Assembly: GCA_036500205.1 (NCBI GenBank)
Contig: DASYCK010000172.1
Location: 1 to 64,000, forward strand
DNA length: 64,000 nt
Source of the DNA: DASYCK01 sp036500205
GTDB lineage: Bacteria > Myxococcota_A > Polyangia > Fen-1088
Direction: 5' to 3'
Both the position numbers and the translations under genes were made by a program. The notes below the pieces were generated by a model. That model was not told where the DNA came from and made no database searches. It saw nothing but the letters and a program-made list of their open reading frames with translations. This document shows positions 20,811 to 28,671 of the stretch, piece after piece (within the stretch, counting starts at the first letter, position 1; each line of letters opens with the position of its first letter).

Positions 20811-21689
20811 ATGAACGTTCGGCGCAACGCTCGGTCCGTCGTTTGGCTGGTTTCGCTTCTCGCCGTCGGGATGACCGCCGCCCTCGCTGGGTGCGGTGAT
20901 CCCAACCCGCGCGTCATCAAGGTAGGAAGCGGTGGGACGGTCGGCTCGGGTTCGGGCGGGACCGTCGGCTCGGGCGGTGTGGTCGGCTCGGGCGGTGTGG
21001 TCGGCTCGGGCGGCGTCATTGGCAGCGGCGGCGAGGTCGGCTCCGGCGGCGTGGCCAGCGGAGGCGGCGCGGTCGGGTCCGGCGGCACGGGCACGGCGGG
21101 CGCAGCGGGCGGCTCCATCGGCTCGACAGGCGGCGCCAGGGGGGGAGCGACGGCTTCGGGCGGCGCGGCGGGGGGCACCACCGGCTCGGGCGGCGCCGCG
21201 GGCGGCGCCACCGGCGCGGGCGGCGCCGCGGGTGGCCTGAACCTCATCACGAACGGCGACTTCTCGATGGGCGACATGTTCTGGAGCATCGACGTCTCCA
21301 GCGTCGCCCATCAGATCACGAACGGGGCCGACTGTCTGATGATCACGGGTGGCTCGGCCACCCTGCACCTCGGCTGGCCCGCCATGGTCGCGCAGGCGCT
21401 GAACCTCGCCGCCGGAACCTACAAGCTGTCGTACCGCGCGTCGTCGTCCGGTCCGCTCACGGTCATGGTCCAGCCCAAGATCGGGCTCGCCGTCGATCCG
21501 TACACGGCGGACTTCCCCACCGGCTCGGCGGTGACGGACGCCGTCGGCGCCAGCCTGCAGACGTTCACGCACATGTTCACGACCACCGCCGCCGACACGA
21601 TGGCGGGCCTGGCGTTCACGATCGTGCCGGGCAGCGGCTCGCAGACGACCACCGTCTGCTTCGACGACGTCTCGCTGGTCAAGCAGTAG
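20811..21689 (+). CDS. lipoprotein with Gly/Ser tether and CBM4/9-like domain
   Basis: 292 residues from ATG 20811 (MNVRRNARS). ATG 20799 is also possible. The signal peptide ends MTAALAGC (lipobox). About 110 residues of repeated GSGGVVGSGG/GGAAGG form a long tether. The C-terminal 150 residues look like a carbohydrate-binding module of the CBM4/9 jelly-roll type: LITNGDFSMGDMFWSID at the start, LAAGTYKLSYRAS in the middle, FTIVPGSGSQTTTVCFDDVS at the end. No catalytic domain is present. It is probably a surface lipoprotein that binds polysaccharide. The same tether style occurs in the GH12-like and GH67 lipoproteins of this window. Confidence 0.75.
   Translation: MNVRRNARSVVWLVSLLAVGMTAALAGCGDPNPRVIKVGSGGTVGSGSGGTVGSGGVVGSGGVVGSGGVIGSGGEVGSGGVASGGGAVGSGGTGTAGAAGGSIGSTGGARGGATASGGAAGGTTGSGGAAGGATGAGGAAGGLNLITNGDFSMGDMFWSIDVSSVAHQITNGADCLMITGGSATLHLGWPAMVAQALNLAAGTYKLSYRASSSGPLTVMVQPKIGLAVDPYTADFPTGSAVTDAVGASLQTFTHMFTTTAADTMAGLAFTIVPGSGSQTTTVCFDDVSLVKQ
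20925..21240. repeat. Gly/Ser-coding low-complexity repeat
   Basis: Imperfect tandem words such as GGTGTGGTCGGCTCGGGC (seen twice at about 20973-21008) and GGCGGCGCCGCGGGTGGC encode the lipoprotein tether. Confidence 0.65.
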
Positions 21690-21752
21690 CGGTTGCTCCG
21701 GGACTCATCCGGGCACGGGCGCGTCCGGACCAGGGTGCTAGAAAGGAGCGAC

Positions 21753-22235
21753 ATGCGAACCGTCGCGTCGATGCTGCTCGTGCTCTTCTGCGCCGGAACG
21801 GCCCAGGCGCAGTCCCTCCCGGTCTCTCCACCCGCGTCTCCGACGACGCCGGCGGCGGCCGAAGCGAAGGCGCGCTACGAGCACGACAGGAAGAGCCCCG
21901 GCCTGGCGCTGACCCTGGAGGCGGTGAGCCCCATCGCCGGGATGGGCACGTACTACACGGGCACCGAGACGGACAAGGCGACGTTCCTCGCCATCACCAC
22001 CGCCATCGCTGCCGGCGCGGGCGTGGGCTCGGTCCTCTGGTTGATCCACCTCGACCGCGAGCACCCGAGCGGCGGCGATCGCGCGCTCGTCGACTTCGAG
22101 CAGGCCACCGCGATCTCCCTGCTGGTCACGTCCGGCCTGGTCTACCTGCTGTCGCGCGCCTCCGGCCTGTCGCTGGCGTCGCAGGCGACCGACGGCTACA
22201 ACGAGGATCTGCAGCGCCGCCTGTCGCCGCCCTGA
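21753..22235 (+). CDS. hypothetical exported membrane protein
   Basis: 160 residues, ATG 21753 behind GAAAGGAGCGAC. A signal peptide (SMLLVLFCAGTAQAQ, cleavage after AQA) is followed by a Pro/Ala stretch. Two hydrophobic helices come next: FLAITTAIAAGAGVGSVLWL (about 75-94) and AISLLVTSGLVYLLS (about 118-135). Between the signal and the first helix is a Gly-rich segment AVSPIAGMGTYYTG. The family is not recognised, but short proteins with this layout are common in Myxococcota. It could be transcribed with the FUSC gene 65 bp downstream. Confidence 0.75.
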   Translation: MRTVASMLLVLFCAGTAQAQSLPVSPPASPTTPAAAEAKARYEHDRKSPGLALTLEAVSPIAGMGTYYTGTETDKATFLAITTAIAAGAGVGSVLWLIHLDREHPSGGDRALVDFEQATAISLLVTSGLVYLLSRASGLSLASQATDGYNEDLQRRLSPP

Positions 22236-22300
22236 CCGGGCGACGTTCGGAGCGGCTTGATGCGCACGCCGATTCCGGATAGTGACGCGCCGACCGCCCG

Positions 22301-23362
22301 ATGCTTCGCCGCCTGACCCGCGATATCCTGACCTTCGATTGGTCGCAGTCCCAGCCAGGGGCCGCGCTGACCTGCCTTCCCGCGCTGGTCTTGCCGCTCG
22401 CCATCGGGGTGGCCACCGGCCATCCGCGCCAGGGCATGATGGCCGCGGCCGGCGCGTTCTCCGTCGGGTTTGGCTCGTTCCAGGCGCTGGGGGCGTCGCG
22501 CAGAACGCCCATGCTGGTGGCGACGGCGGGGATGTGTCTGTCGAGCTGGATCGGCACCTGGGGCGGTCAGTTCGCGCCCGTGACGGTGGGGCTCAGCGCG
22601 CTGTGGGGAATGATCTACGCATGGGCGTGGCGACGCGGTCCCGGCGCCTCGTGGATCGCGCTGCAGTGCCTGATCTGGCTGATCATCTCCAGCGCCTATC
22701 CAGCCAGTGGGCTCCACGCGCTGACCCGCGGCTCCTTCGTGCTGGGCGGAGGGCTTTTGCAGATGTCGCTGGTGTCGGCGGCCTGGCGGTTCACGGCGAT
22801 CCCGACCGCCGTCGGCGGGGCGGCGCGCTCCGCCGAGCCGGCGCAGGCGTCCGCGTCGACCCGGGCGGTGCGCTGGCGGCAGTCGGCGCGCGTGGGCGCG
22901 TTGCTGGCGCTGGCGATGGCGCTGAGCCAGGGGTTGGCCTTGCCGAGCGGCTACTGGATCCCGATGACGGCGGCGATCGTGACGCGGCCCGAGCTGCAGC
23001 ATACGTTTCAGCGCGGCATGGCCCGCATCGTGGGGACGCTGGTGGGCGCCGCCGTTGCCACGCTGATCGCGCTGGCGTTGCGTCCGCTGCCCGTCGTCCT
23101 GGCCGCGCTGGTGCTGCTGTTCGCCGGCGCCTGTTATCTGCTGGTTCACGTGAACTACGCCGCCTTCGCCGCCTGTTTGACGTCGTACGTGGTGTTCCTG
23201 CTGGCGATGGTGGGCGCGCCCGCGCCGGTGACCATCGCCCATCGCACCATGAACACGCTGCTGGGAGGCGCCCTGGCGGGGCTGGGACACGCCGCGTTCG
23301 TGGGACTGGCGCGCCTGCTCGACCGCAAGCGGGCGCGGCGTGCGCCGCTTCACTCGGGGTAG
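22301..23362 (+). CDS. FUSC-family inner-membrane transporter
   Basis: 353 residues. Eight to ten hydrophobic helices in two blocks (about 25-170 and 205-335) are separated by a polar linker (AARSAEPAQASASTRAVRW). The second block has the FUSC/aromatic-acid exporter signature GYWIPMTAAIVTRPELQHTFQRG followed by MARIVGTLVGAAVATLIA. Family members (fusaric acid resistance, AaeB, YccS) export aromatic acids or other small toxic acids. The substrate here is unknown, and no membrane-fusion partner is adjacent. Its 3' end overlaps the convergent gene by 13 bp. Confidence 0.85.
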   Translation: MLRRLTRDILTFDWSQSQPGAALTCLPALVLPLAIGVATGHPRQGMMAAAGAFSVGFGSFQALGASRRTPMLVATAGMCLSSWIGTWGGQFAPVTVGLSALWGMIYAWAWRRGPGASWIALQCLIWLIISSAYPASGLHALTRGSFVLGGGLLQMSLVSAAWRFTAIPTAVGGAARSAEPAQASASTRAVRWRQSARVGALLALAMALSQGLALPSGYWIPMTAAIVTRPELQHTFQRGMARIVGTLVGAAVATLIALALRPLPVVLAALVLLFAGACYLLVHVNYAAFAACLTSYVVFLLAMVGAPAPVTIAHRTMNTLLGGALAGLGHAAFVGLARLLDRKRARRAPLHSG

Positions 23363-24078
23363 TGCTTCTGCAGGCACTCGTTGCAGATCGAGTGCGTGAA
23401 CGCCGCTTCCGTGTGCTCCGCCACGTAGGCCTGGATCTCTTCCCAAGCATCGTTCTTGGCGCGGATCCGGTTGCAGTGCATGCAGATGGGCAGCAGGCCC
23501 CGCAGCTGCTTCAGCTCGGTGCGCGCCGACTCGAGCTCGCGCGCCGCCGTCTTCAGGCTGATGTTTCGCCAGGATGAGAACGCCAGCGCGAGCTGCACGG
23601 TGATGACGCCGACGACGAGCTGCAGGCGCGCCCCCGAGCTGGCGGCCGAGGGGAGCCGCGCCACGATCGCCGCCAGCGCGAACACCAGCATCGAGTAGCC
23701 GATCGTCGAGCGCAAGGTCATCAACAGCGCGTTGACGGACGCCAGGATCACGAACGCGCCGATCAGGTACGGGGTGGCGATGGCGTTGCGAAAGACCAAG
23801 GAAAAGTAGTGCAGCGTCCCCACGATCGACACGCAATAGCCCATCTCGACGAGATAGCCGCCCAGCCGGGGAACGAACGACAGGCCGAAGCAGAGCGTGA
23901 CGAACGCCAGGAAGGCCCCCCGCTCCCAGAGCGGGTCGACGGCGCCGGGCATGATCCAGACGTGCGCGAAGTGCCAGCTCGCGTAGACCGTCCCGCCCAA
24001 CAGCAACAGCAACCGCGCCGAGACACGGGCCGAGATGCTGTGCTTCAGAGCACCGACGTGCCAGGTCGAGCTGTCCAT
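23350..24078 (-). CDS. multi-pass membrane protein with C-terminal 'GLLPIC' Cys domain
   Basis: 242 residues from ATG 24078. ATG 24114 and a longer frame exist but add no feature. Six predicted membrane helices occupy about 15-165. A coiled-coil linker (LKTAARELESARTELKQLR) then leads into the C-terminal domain GLLPICMHCNRIRAKNDAWE ... THSICNECLQKHYPE. Its Cys-x2-Cys and Cys-x2-Cys pairs could bind metal. This C-terminal module is otherwise found at the end of PAS, response-regulator or diguanylate-related signalling proteins. Here it is attached to a membrane sensor-like part with no kinase or output domain. Function is not known. Confidence 0.8.
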   Translation of the reverse strand: MDSSTWHVGALKHSISARVSARLLLLLGGTVYASWHFAHVWIMPGAVDPLWERGAFLAFVTLCFGLSFVPRLGGYLVEMGYCVSIVGTLHYFSLVFRNAIATPYLIGAFVILASVNALLMTLRSTIGYSMLVFALAAIVARLPSAASSGARLQLVVGVITVQLALAFSSWRNISLKTAARELESARTELKQLRGLLPICMHCNRIRAKNDAWEEIQAYVAEHTEAAFTHSICNECLQKHYPE

Positions 24079-24320
24079 GCGCCCCCATCCTGTGACGACC
24101 CCGCGAACGAGCATCGGGTCCCCGCCGATTGTGAACCTTCCGCCGGGAAGATCAATCGTGCCGCCTGGGCCGTGCCGCCGCCTTTTCGCGCGGCACGTCA
24201 CTGCGCGTGGACTTCCGTCTCGCGAAGGTTACGGTGCGGCGCCGGCGATCGGACGCAGGAGCGCGGGAGACCGGCGACCACGCCGCGACTTTTCCTCGAC
24301 TCTGGATGGACCGTGGGGAT

Positions 24321-24336
24321 TGGCTCGGCCCGTGCA
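24321..24336 (+). promoter_or_regulatory. candidate sigma-54 promoter
   Basis: TGGCTCGGCCCGTGCA has GG and GC at the -24/-12 spacing and keeps TGGC-x-CG and TGC of the consensus. It is about 40 bp upstream of the DUF4142 ATG at 24375. The -12 element lacks the first T of TTGC, so confidence is moderate. Confidence 0.45.
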
Positions 24337-24374
24337 AAGGGAGGCGCCGAACAAACTCACCTCCGGAGACGACC

Positions 24375-24890
24375 ATGAAGAAACTGCAGATGTGTTCCTC
24401 GCTATGTTCCTCGCTTGGATTTGGCGCCCTGCTGGCGTTCTCGACGCCGGCCCTGGCGGCGGACGCCCCCGTCACCGCCGACGTGCTCGGCAAGCTGCAC
24501 GAATCGAATCAGAAAGAGATCTCGATGGGCAAGCTCGCCCAGAAGAATGGGCAATCGAAGGACGTCACCAAGTTCGGCAAGATGCTCGTCAAGGATCACA
24601 CCGCCGCCGACAAGAAGGTGGAGGCGCTGGCGAAGCAGGAGAAGCTCGATCTGCCCGCCCCCGCCCCGATGAAGGACGACGACATGCCCAAGGGCACGGG
24701 CGCGGAGTTCGACACCAACTTCGCGAAGTCGATGCTGGACGATCACAAGAAGGACATCGCCGAGGTGACCACCGCGCGCGACGGCACCACCGACGACAAG
24801 CTGAAGAAGCTACTGACCGCCATGCTCCCCACGCTTCAGAAGCACGAGGATACGGCCCAGCACATCGTCGACGCCTCGCCGAAGAAGTAA
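24375..24890 (+). CDS. DUF4142 exported protein
   Basis: 171 residues, ATG 24375. The signal peptide LGFGALLAFSTPALAADA is followed by the DUF4142 helical-bundle domain: LGKLHESNQKEISMGKLAQK, FGKMLVKDHTAADKKVEALA, and in the second half SMLDDHKKDIAEV and MLPTLQKHEDTAQHI. The family is a ferritin-like four-helix fold of unknown function, often induced by envelope or general stress. The conserved KxHTAA and LQKH His residues are present. A sigma-54-like site lies just upstream. Confidence 0.9.
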   Translation: MKKLQMCSSLCSSLGFGALLAFSTPALAADAPVTADVLGKLHESNQKEISMGKLAQKNGQSKDVTKFGKMLVKDHTAADKKVEALAKQEKLDLPAPAPMKDDDMPKGTGAEFDTNFAKSMLDDHKKDIAEVTTARDGTTDDKLKKLLTAMLPTLQKHEDTAQHIVDASPKK

Positions 24891-24917
24891 CCCGGCGCTC
24901 CGCCATCGAGGCAGGCC

Positions 24918-26201
24918 ATGCAGAAGCGGGGGAACCGCGCGCCGTCGCGTCGTGCCGTGTTGAAGTCCACCACCGGCCTGACCCTGTCGGGCGCCGTCGC
25001 TTTCCTGGGCGGCGCCGCGCGGGCGGTCGCCGGTGATGGGCTCACGCCCGTGAAGCTACCGCCGCTGCTCGCGTCCAGCGAGCGCGAGAGCGACAAGGTC
25101 CCCACCCCGCTGCCGCCCGAGCAGCGGGTGGGCTTCGCCATCGTCGGGCTGGGCCACCTGGCCTTGCAGCAGATCCTGCCCGCCTTCAGCGAGAGCAAGC
25201 TGTGCCGCCCGGTGGCGCTGGTGAGCGGCGACGGCGCGAAAGCAGCGAACGTCGCCGCCCAGTACGGGATCGCGCCGAAGCACGTCTACGACTACCAGAG
25301 CTACGACCGCCTGGCGCAAGACGCGGCGGTCAGCGCCGTCTACGTCGTGTTGCCGAATGGCCTGCACGCCGAGTACAGCATCCGCGCCGCGCGGGCCGGC
25401 AAGCACGTGCTGTGCGAGAAGCCGATGGCCATCTCGGTCAACGAATGCGAACGGATGATCGACGCCAGCCGGGCCGCCCACAAGAAATTGATGGTCGCCT
25501 ACCGCATGCAATACGAGCCCTACAACAGGGAAGCGATCCGGATGGCGCGGGCCGGCGAGCTGGGCAAGCTGAAGGCGTTCATGGCGAGCAATGGCCAGGC
25601 TCAAGGCGATCCGCGACAGTGGCGGCTGCGAAAGGCGCTGGCGGGAGGCGGGTCGTTGCCCGACGTGGGGATCTATTGCCTGAACGCCGCGCGCTACCTC
25701 AGCGGCGAGGAGCCGACCGAGGTGTCGGCGCTGGTGACCAGCACGCCGCACGATCCGCGCTTCGTCGAGGTGGAAGAGCAGGTCGACTTCACCTTGCGCT
25801 TCCCTTCCGGGTTCGTCGCCTCGTGCACGAGCTCGTACGGGTATCACGATTCGAAGTGTTACCGGCTGATGGGGACGCAGGGATGGCTCGAGCTCGACCC
25901 CGCCTTCCCTTACGCCGGTCAGGCGATGCGCATCGCTCGCAAGCACGCCGGATCGAGCGGCGAGGATGTCGAGACGCGAAAGCTGGAGGCGAAGAACCAA
26001 TTCGCGCTGGAGATGGACCACTTCGCCGCCTGCATCCGCGACGACAAGGTTCCCCTGACCGGCGGCGAAGAGGGCCTGCAAGACATGCGGGTCATCGCGG
26101 CGATCTACGACTCCGCCCGGCGCGGCCACGTCGTCAAGCTGCCGCGCATCGAGAAGGTCGACGCCCTTCGCGGGCCCGCGCTCGTCGATGCGGCGGGGTG
26201 A
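24918..26201 (+). CDS. Tat-exported Gfo/Idh/MocA-family oxidoreductase
   Basis: 427 residues. Twin-arginine signal SRRAVLKSTTGLTLSGAVAF (residues 10-29) followed by AARAVAG. The Rossmann half has FAIVGLGHLALQQILPAF, AVYVVLPNGLHAEYSIRAA and the family EKP motif in HVLCEKPMAISVNE. The C-terminal half includes GGGSLPDVGIYCLNAARYL, the conserved D..Y..H-type catalytic region. It resembles glucose-fructose oxidoreductase and 1,5-anhydro-sugar dehydrogenases, which keep a tightly bound NADP and are exported folded. The substrate is unknown. It follows the DUF4142 gene by 27 bp. Confidence 0.88.
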   Translation: MQKRGNRAPSRRAVLKSTTGLTLSGAVAFLGGAARAVAGDGLTPVKLPPLLASSERESDKVPTPLPPEQRVGFAIVGLGHLALQQILPAFSESKLCRPVALVSGDGAKAANVAAQYGIAPKHVYDYQSYDRLAQDAAVSAVYVVLPNGLHAEYSIRAARAGKHVLCEKPMAISVNECERMIDASRAAHKKLMVAYRMQYEPYNREAIRMARAGELGKLKAFMASNGQAQGDPRQWRLRKALAGGGSLPDVGIYCLNAARYLSGEEPTEVSALVTSTPHDPRFVEVEEQVDFTLRFPSGFVASCTSSYGYHDSKCYRLMGTQGWLELDPAFPYAGQAMRIARKHAGSSGEDVETRKLEAKNQFALEMDHFAACIRDDKVPLTGGEEGLQDMRVIAAIYDSARRGHVVKLPRIEKVDALRGPALVDAAG

Positions 26202-26220
26202 GCTTTCGGATCTCGCCTGC

Positions 26221-26236
26221 TGGCACGTGCGTTGCT
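26221..26236 (+). promoter_or_regulatory. perfect sigma-54 (-24/-12) promoter
   Basis: TGGCACGTGCGTTGCT matches the full consensus TGGCACG-N4-TTGCW. Transcription would start near 26247, leaving an approximately 83-nt leader before the ATG at 26330. An enhancer-binding protein would be required. No such gene is in the window. Confidence 0.75.
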
Positions 26237-26329
26237 GAATTTCAAACCATCGCCGCCACGCCCGAGCACGCAGTCGAGTGACGGCGGACGCTTTTCCCCA
26301 GAGCGTGACGGAAACCACAGGAGGTCCCC

Positions 26330-26902
26330 ATGTCCAATCATCGTGATCAACGAAACAGCCGAGATCGTAACGACTCCGCCTCGTCGGAAGGCGGGCGCGG
26401 GCGTGAATCAGCGGGATCGTCGAGTAACAACGAGCGAGGCGGAAAGGTGACGAGCCACGAGAAGGCCGCCTTCCACCACGAGACGGCGGCGCATCATCAT
26501 CAGCAGGCTGCCAAGCATGCCAGCAGCGGCAATCAAACCCGCTCGAACCTGCACGCGGACGCCGCGCGCGGCCACGGCCGGCGCGCCGCCGAGCACGGCG
26601 ACGAGGCGACCCGCCAGGGGGGCAGCGGGAGCGCGGATCGCGAGCGCGAGATCAATCGCCACACGCTGTCCCAGCAGGATAGCGACAGCGAGAACGCGAA
26701 CGCGCCCGGCGGTGACGAGGACGGCGAGTCCTCGACGCCGCGTCGCCAGCGCGCGGGCTCCCGTGACGACCAGGCCCGGACCCGCGGCGCCGGCGAAGGA
26801 GACGACAGCGAGATCCTGTCAGATGACGCCGACAGCGATCGTCCGATGAACGGACGCGCTCGTTCGGAAGGCCGTCAGGAATCGCCCCGCCGGCACGTCT
26901 GA
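26330..26902 (+). CDS. hypothetical very hydrophilic protein
   Basis: 190 residues, ATG 26330 with ribosome site CAGGAGGTCCCC. It has almost no hydrophobic residues and is probably disordered. A His/Ala segment, KAAFHHETAAHHHQQAAKHA (about 46-65), is the only helical-looking part. It is followed by an Arg/Glu/Asp/Ser-rich tail. Plant LEA-like or stress 'hydrophilin' behaviour is plausible from composition, and the His cluster could bind metal. Neither is shown. The perfect sigma-54 promoter upstream argues it is a regulated real gene. Confidence 0.8.
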   Translation: MSNHRDQRNSRDRNDSASSEGGRGRESAGSSSNNERGGKVTSHEKAAFHHETAAHHHQQAAKHASSGNQTRSNLHADAARGHGRRAAEHGDEATRQGGSGSADREREINRHTLSQQDSDSENANAPGGDEDGESSTPRRQRAGSRDDQARTRGAGEGDDSEILSDDADSDRPMNGRARSEGRQESPRRHV

Positions 26903-26927
26903 GCGTACTGAGCGAGCGAAGGGTCGT

Positions 26928-27350
26928 TCAGCGAACGTAGACGCGGCGGTTGCCGCGCGGGGGTTGCCGTACGGCGATCACCAGCGGCGGAGCCGTCGCG
27001 TCGTCTTCGCTCGAATCCTCGTCGTCGACGACCAGAGTCCCGATGTCCCAGCCCGTCAGCGCCGACTCCAGAGACAAGCCGGCACCCATGCAGTCGGCGA
27101 CGGCGTCGACGAACTCGGCCTCGTCCTCTTCCATCACGTCGGTGGTCCAGGCCGCGGCGAGTGATCGCGGCGCCAGGACCGGATCCATTCCCAGGCGCGC
27201 CCGTACGCGCGCGAAGTCTCGGGTGAGATGCTCGGCGCAGGCGATGGCGGCGTCGTGCGCCGCCTCGGCCCGCTCCGATAGTCTTGCCGCCTTGTCGGCC
27301 TTGGCGTCCTTCTCGGCGTGACCCCGCACAGGTTCGTTCGTGTTCCTCAT
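26928..27350 (-). CDS. hypothetical acidic protein
   Basis: 140 residues from ATG 27350 (MRNTNEPVRG) behind GGAAGGGGG. The frame extends further upstream, but the extension has no ribosome site and unusual composition. The N-terminus is a charged Ala/Lys/Glu helix (AEKDAKADKAARLSERAEAA). The middle has VMEEDEAEFVDAVADCMGAG, and the tail is acidic then basic (DDEDSSEDDATAPP ... RGNRRVYVR). No signal or membrane segment. Not recognised. It ends tail-to-tail with the hydrophilic protein gene, with a CTGAGCGA/TCGTTCAG hairpin (26908-26931) across the junction. Confidence 0.65.
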   Translation of the reverse strand: MRNTNEPVRGHAEKDAKADKAARLSERAEAAHDAAIACAEHLTRDFARVRARLGMDPVLAPRSLAAAWTTDVMEEDEAEFVDAVADCMGAGLSLESALTGWDIGTLVVDDEDSSEDDATAPPLVIAVRQPPRGNRRVYVR

Positions 27351-27465
27351 GTTTGAACCCCCTTCCCGCGCCCGATCGTACTCCCCTGAAAAATCGGACA
27401 CCAGGGAAAACGGGAGCGCCGCCGTCACGCCAATCGATCTCGTGACGCGACGACGAAAAGGCGCG

Positions 27466-28671
27466 TCAGTAGCCGCGCTGGAGATCGGCCACGTCACCCA
27501 GGCGCAACTCCGCGGTGCCACGAGAGATCCAGCCGACGGTGGTCTCGTTCTGCACGTCGACCGCGAGAATTTCCGCAATCGCGTGCGGGGGAAACCGGGG
27601 ATCGCTGGTGTCCCAGCTCTCCAGCACGCGCTTCAACCCGTCACCCTGCCTGAGAATCAAGAAGCGGTTGCCCGTTTCCACGCCGTGCCGGCGACCGCGG
27701 TTCAGCACCACGAACGTCTGGCTGGCGATGAGCGAGCCAGGATCGAGCGCCGCGATGATCCGCGCCGTCACGCTGACGGCGTTGGGCCTGGGGGCGATGG
27801 TGCGCATGTCGGGCAGCAGCGGTCCCACGCGATAGCCGCGCTCGACCGGCTCGGCCAGATCGACGAGGCGGCCGTTGCTGATCGTGCGATCGCCCGAGAC
27901 ACCGTCGACCGCCACCTCGCCGCAGACGTGAACCAGGTACCCCATCACCACCTTCGAGCCCGGCTCCTTGACCGGACGGGTGGTGTCCACTTGATAGACC
28001 GAATAGCGCCCCGCCACCTTCGGCGCGTGGCCCGCGGGAAACTCGACGTAGGCCTGATCGCCCGTCGCCAGCAGCAGCTTCTCCTCGAGCGAGCCGTTGA
28101 TGGTGCCGGCCGCCTTCAAGGCCCCCTCGTCGACGAAGCCGAGCTGGCGCAGGCGCGGCGCTTCCGGTCTCCCCGCCGTCGGATGGGACAGCACGCGTGC
28201 CGTCACCAGCGAGGGACGAGGCGCTTCGCGACGCGGACGGAGCTCGTCCTGCGGCGGATTGGCGGCCAACGTTCGATCGACGACGGTGGTGACCTTCTGC
28301 GGGGCGGAGCCGTCGCGCAGCCGCACGACCTGCCCCGGATAGATCCAGTGCGGGTTGGGGATCTCGGGATTCAACGCCCACAGCTTGGGCCAGCTCATGG
28401 GATCACGCAGGAACTCCTGAGAAACGGTCGAAAGCGTGTCGCCGGCGCGGATGGTGTACGTTGGCGACCGCGCCCCTCCGGTCTTCGAGGAGGCGGCAGG
28501 CGTGACGGCGGGAACGGTCTCGTCGGGATCGTCGTCGCCTCGACCATCGACGGTGGCGGCACCGGAAGCGTCGTCATCCGCCGGCTGCGCCGAGACCACC
28601 GCGCCCCGAAGCCCGAGCGGCGGCGTGACGGCAAGCGCGAAGAGCAGCGTCGTCCTCGCTCTCGTCCTCAT
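27466..28671 (-). CDS. exported LysM-domain protein
   Basis: 401 residues from ATG 28671, which overlaps the stop of the CpoB-like gene upstream (ATGA). Signal peptide LLFALAVTPPLGLRGAVVSAQ. One LysM-like domain at about 72-118 (YTIRAGDTLSTVSQEFLRDP ... NPHWIYPGQVVRL) would bind peptidoglycan. The remaining 270 residues are a beta-rich region found in LysM proteins of this lineage (ATGDQAYVEF, GRYSVYQVDTTRP, FVVLNRGRRHGVETGNRFLI) of unknown function. No peptidase motif is seen. Probably a cell-wall or envelope scaffold acting with its upstream partner. Confidence 0.85.
   Translation of the reverse strand: MRTRARTTLLFALAVTPPLGLRGAVVSAQPADDDASGAATVDGRGDDDPDETVPAVTPAASSKTGGARSPTYTIRAGDTLSTVSQEFLRDPMSWPKLWALNPEIPNPHWIYPGQVVRLRDGSAPQKVTTVVDRTLAANPPQDELRPRREAPRPSLVTARVLSHPTAGRPEAPRLRQLGFVDEGALKAAGTINGSLEEKLLLATGDQAYVEFPAGHAPKVAGRYSVYQVDTTRPVKEPGSKVVMGYLVHVCGEVAVDGVSGDRTISNGRLVDLAEPVERGYRVGPLLPDMRTIAPRPNAVSVTARIIAALDPGSLIASQTFVVLNRGRRHGVETGNRFLILRQGDGLKRVLESWDTSDPRFPPHAIAEILAVDVQNETTVGWISRGTAELRLGDVADLQRGY

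Noticed and set aside
27351..27465. Third sigma-54 promoter on the minus strand (TGGCGTGACGGCGGCG)
   Set aside because: GG/GC spacing fits, but the -12 half is CGGC instead of TTGC, too weak in such GC-rich DNA.
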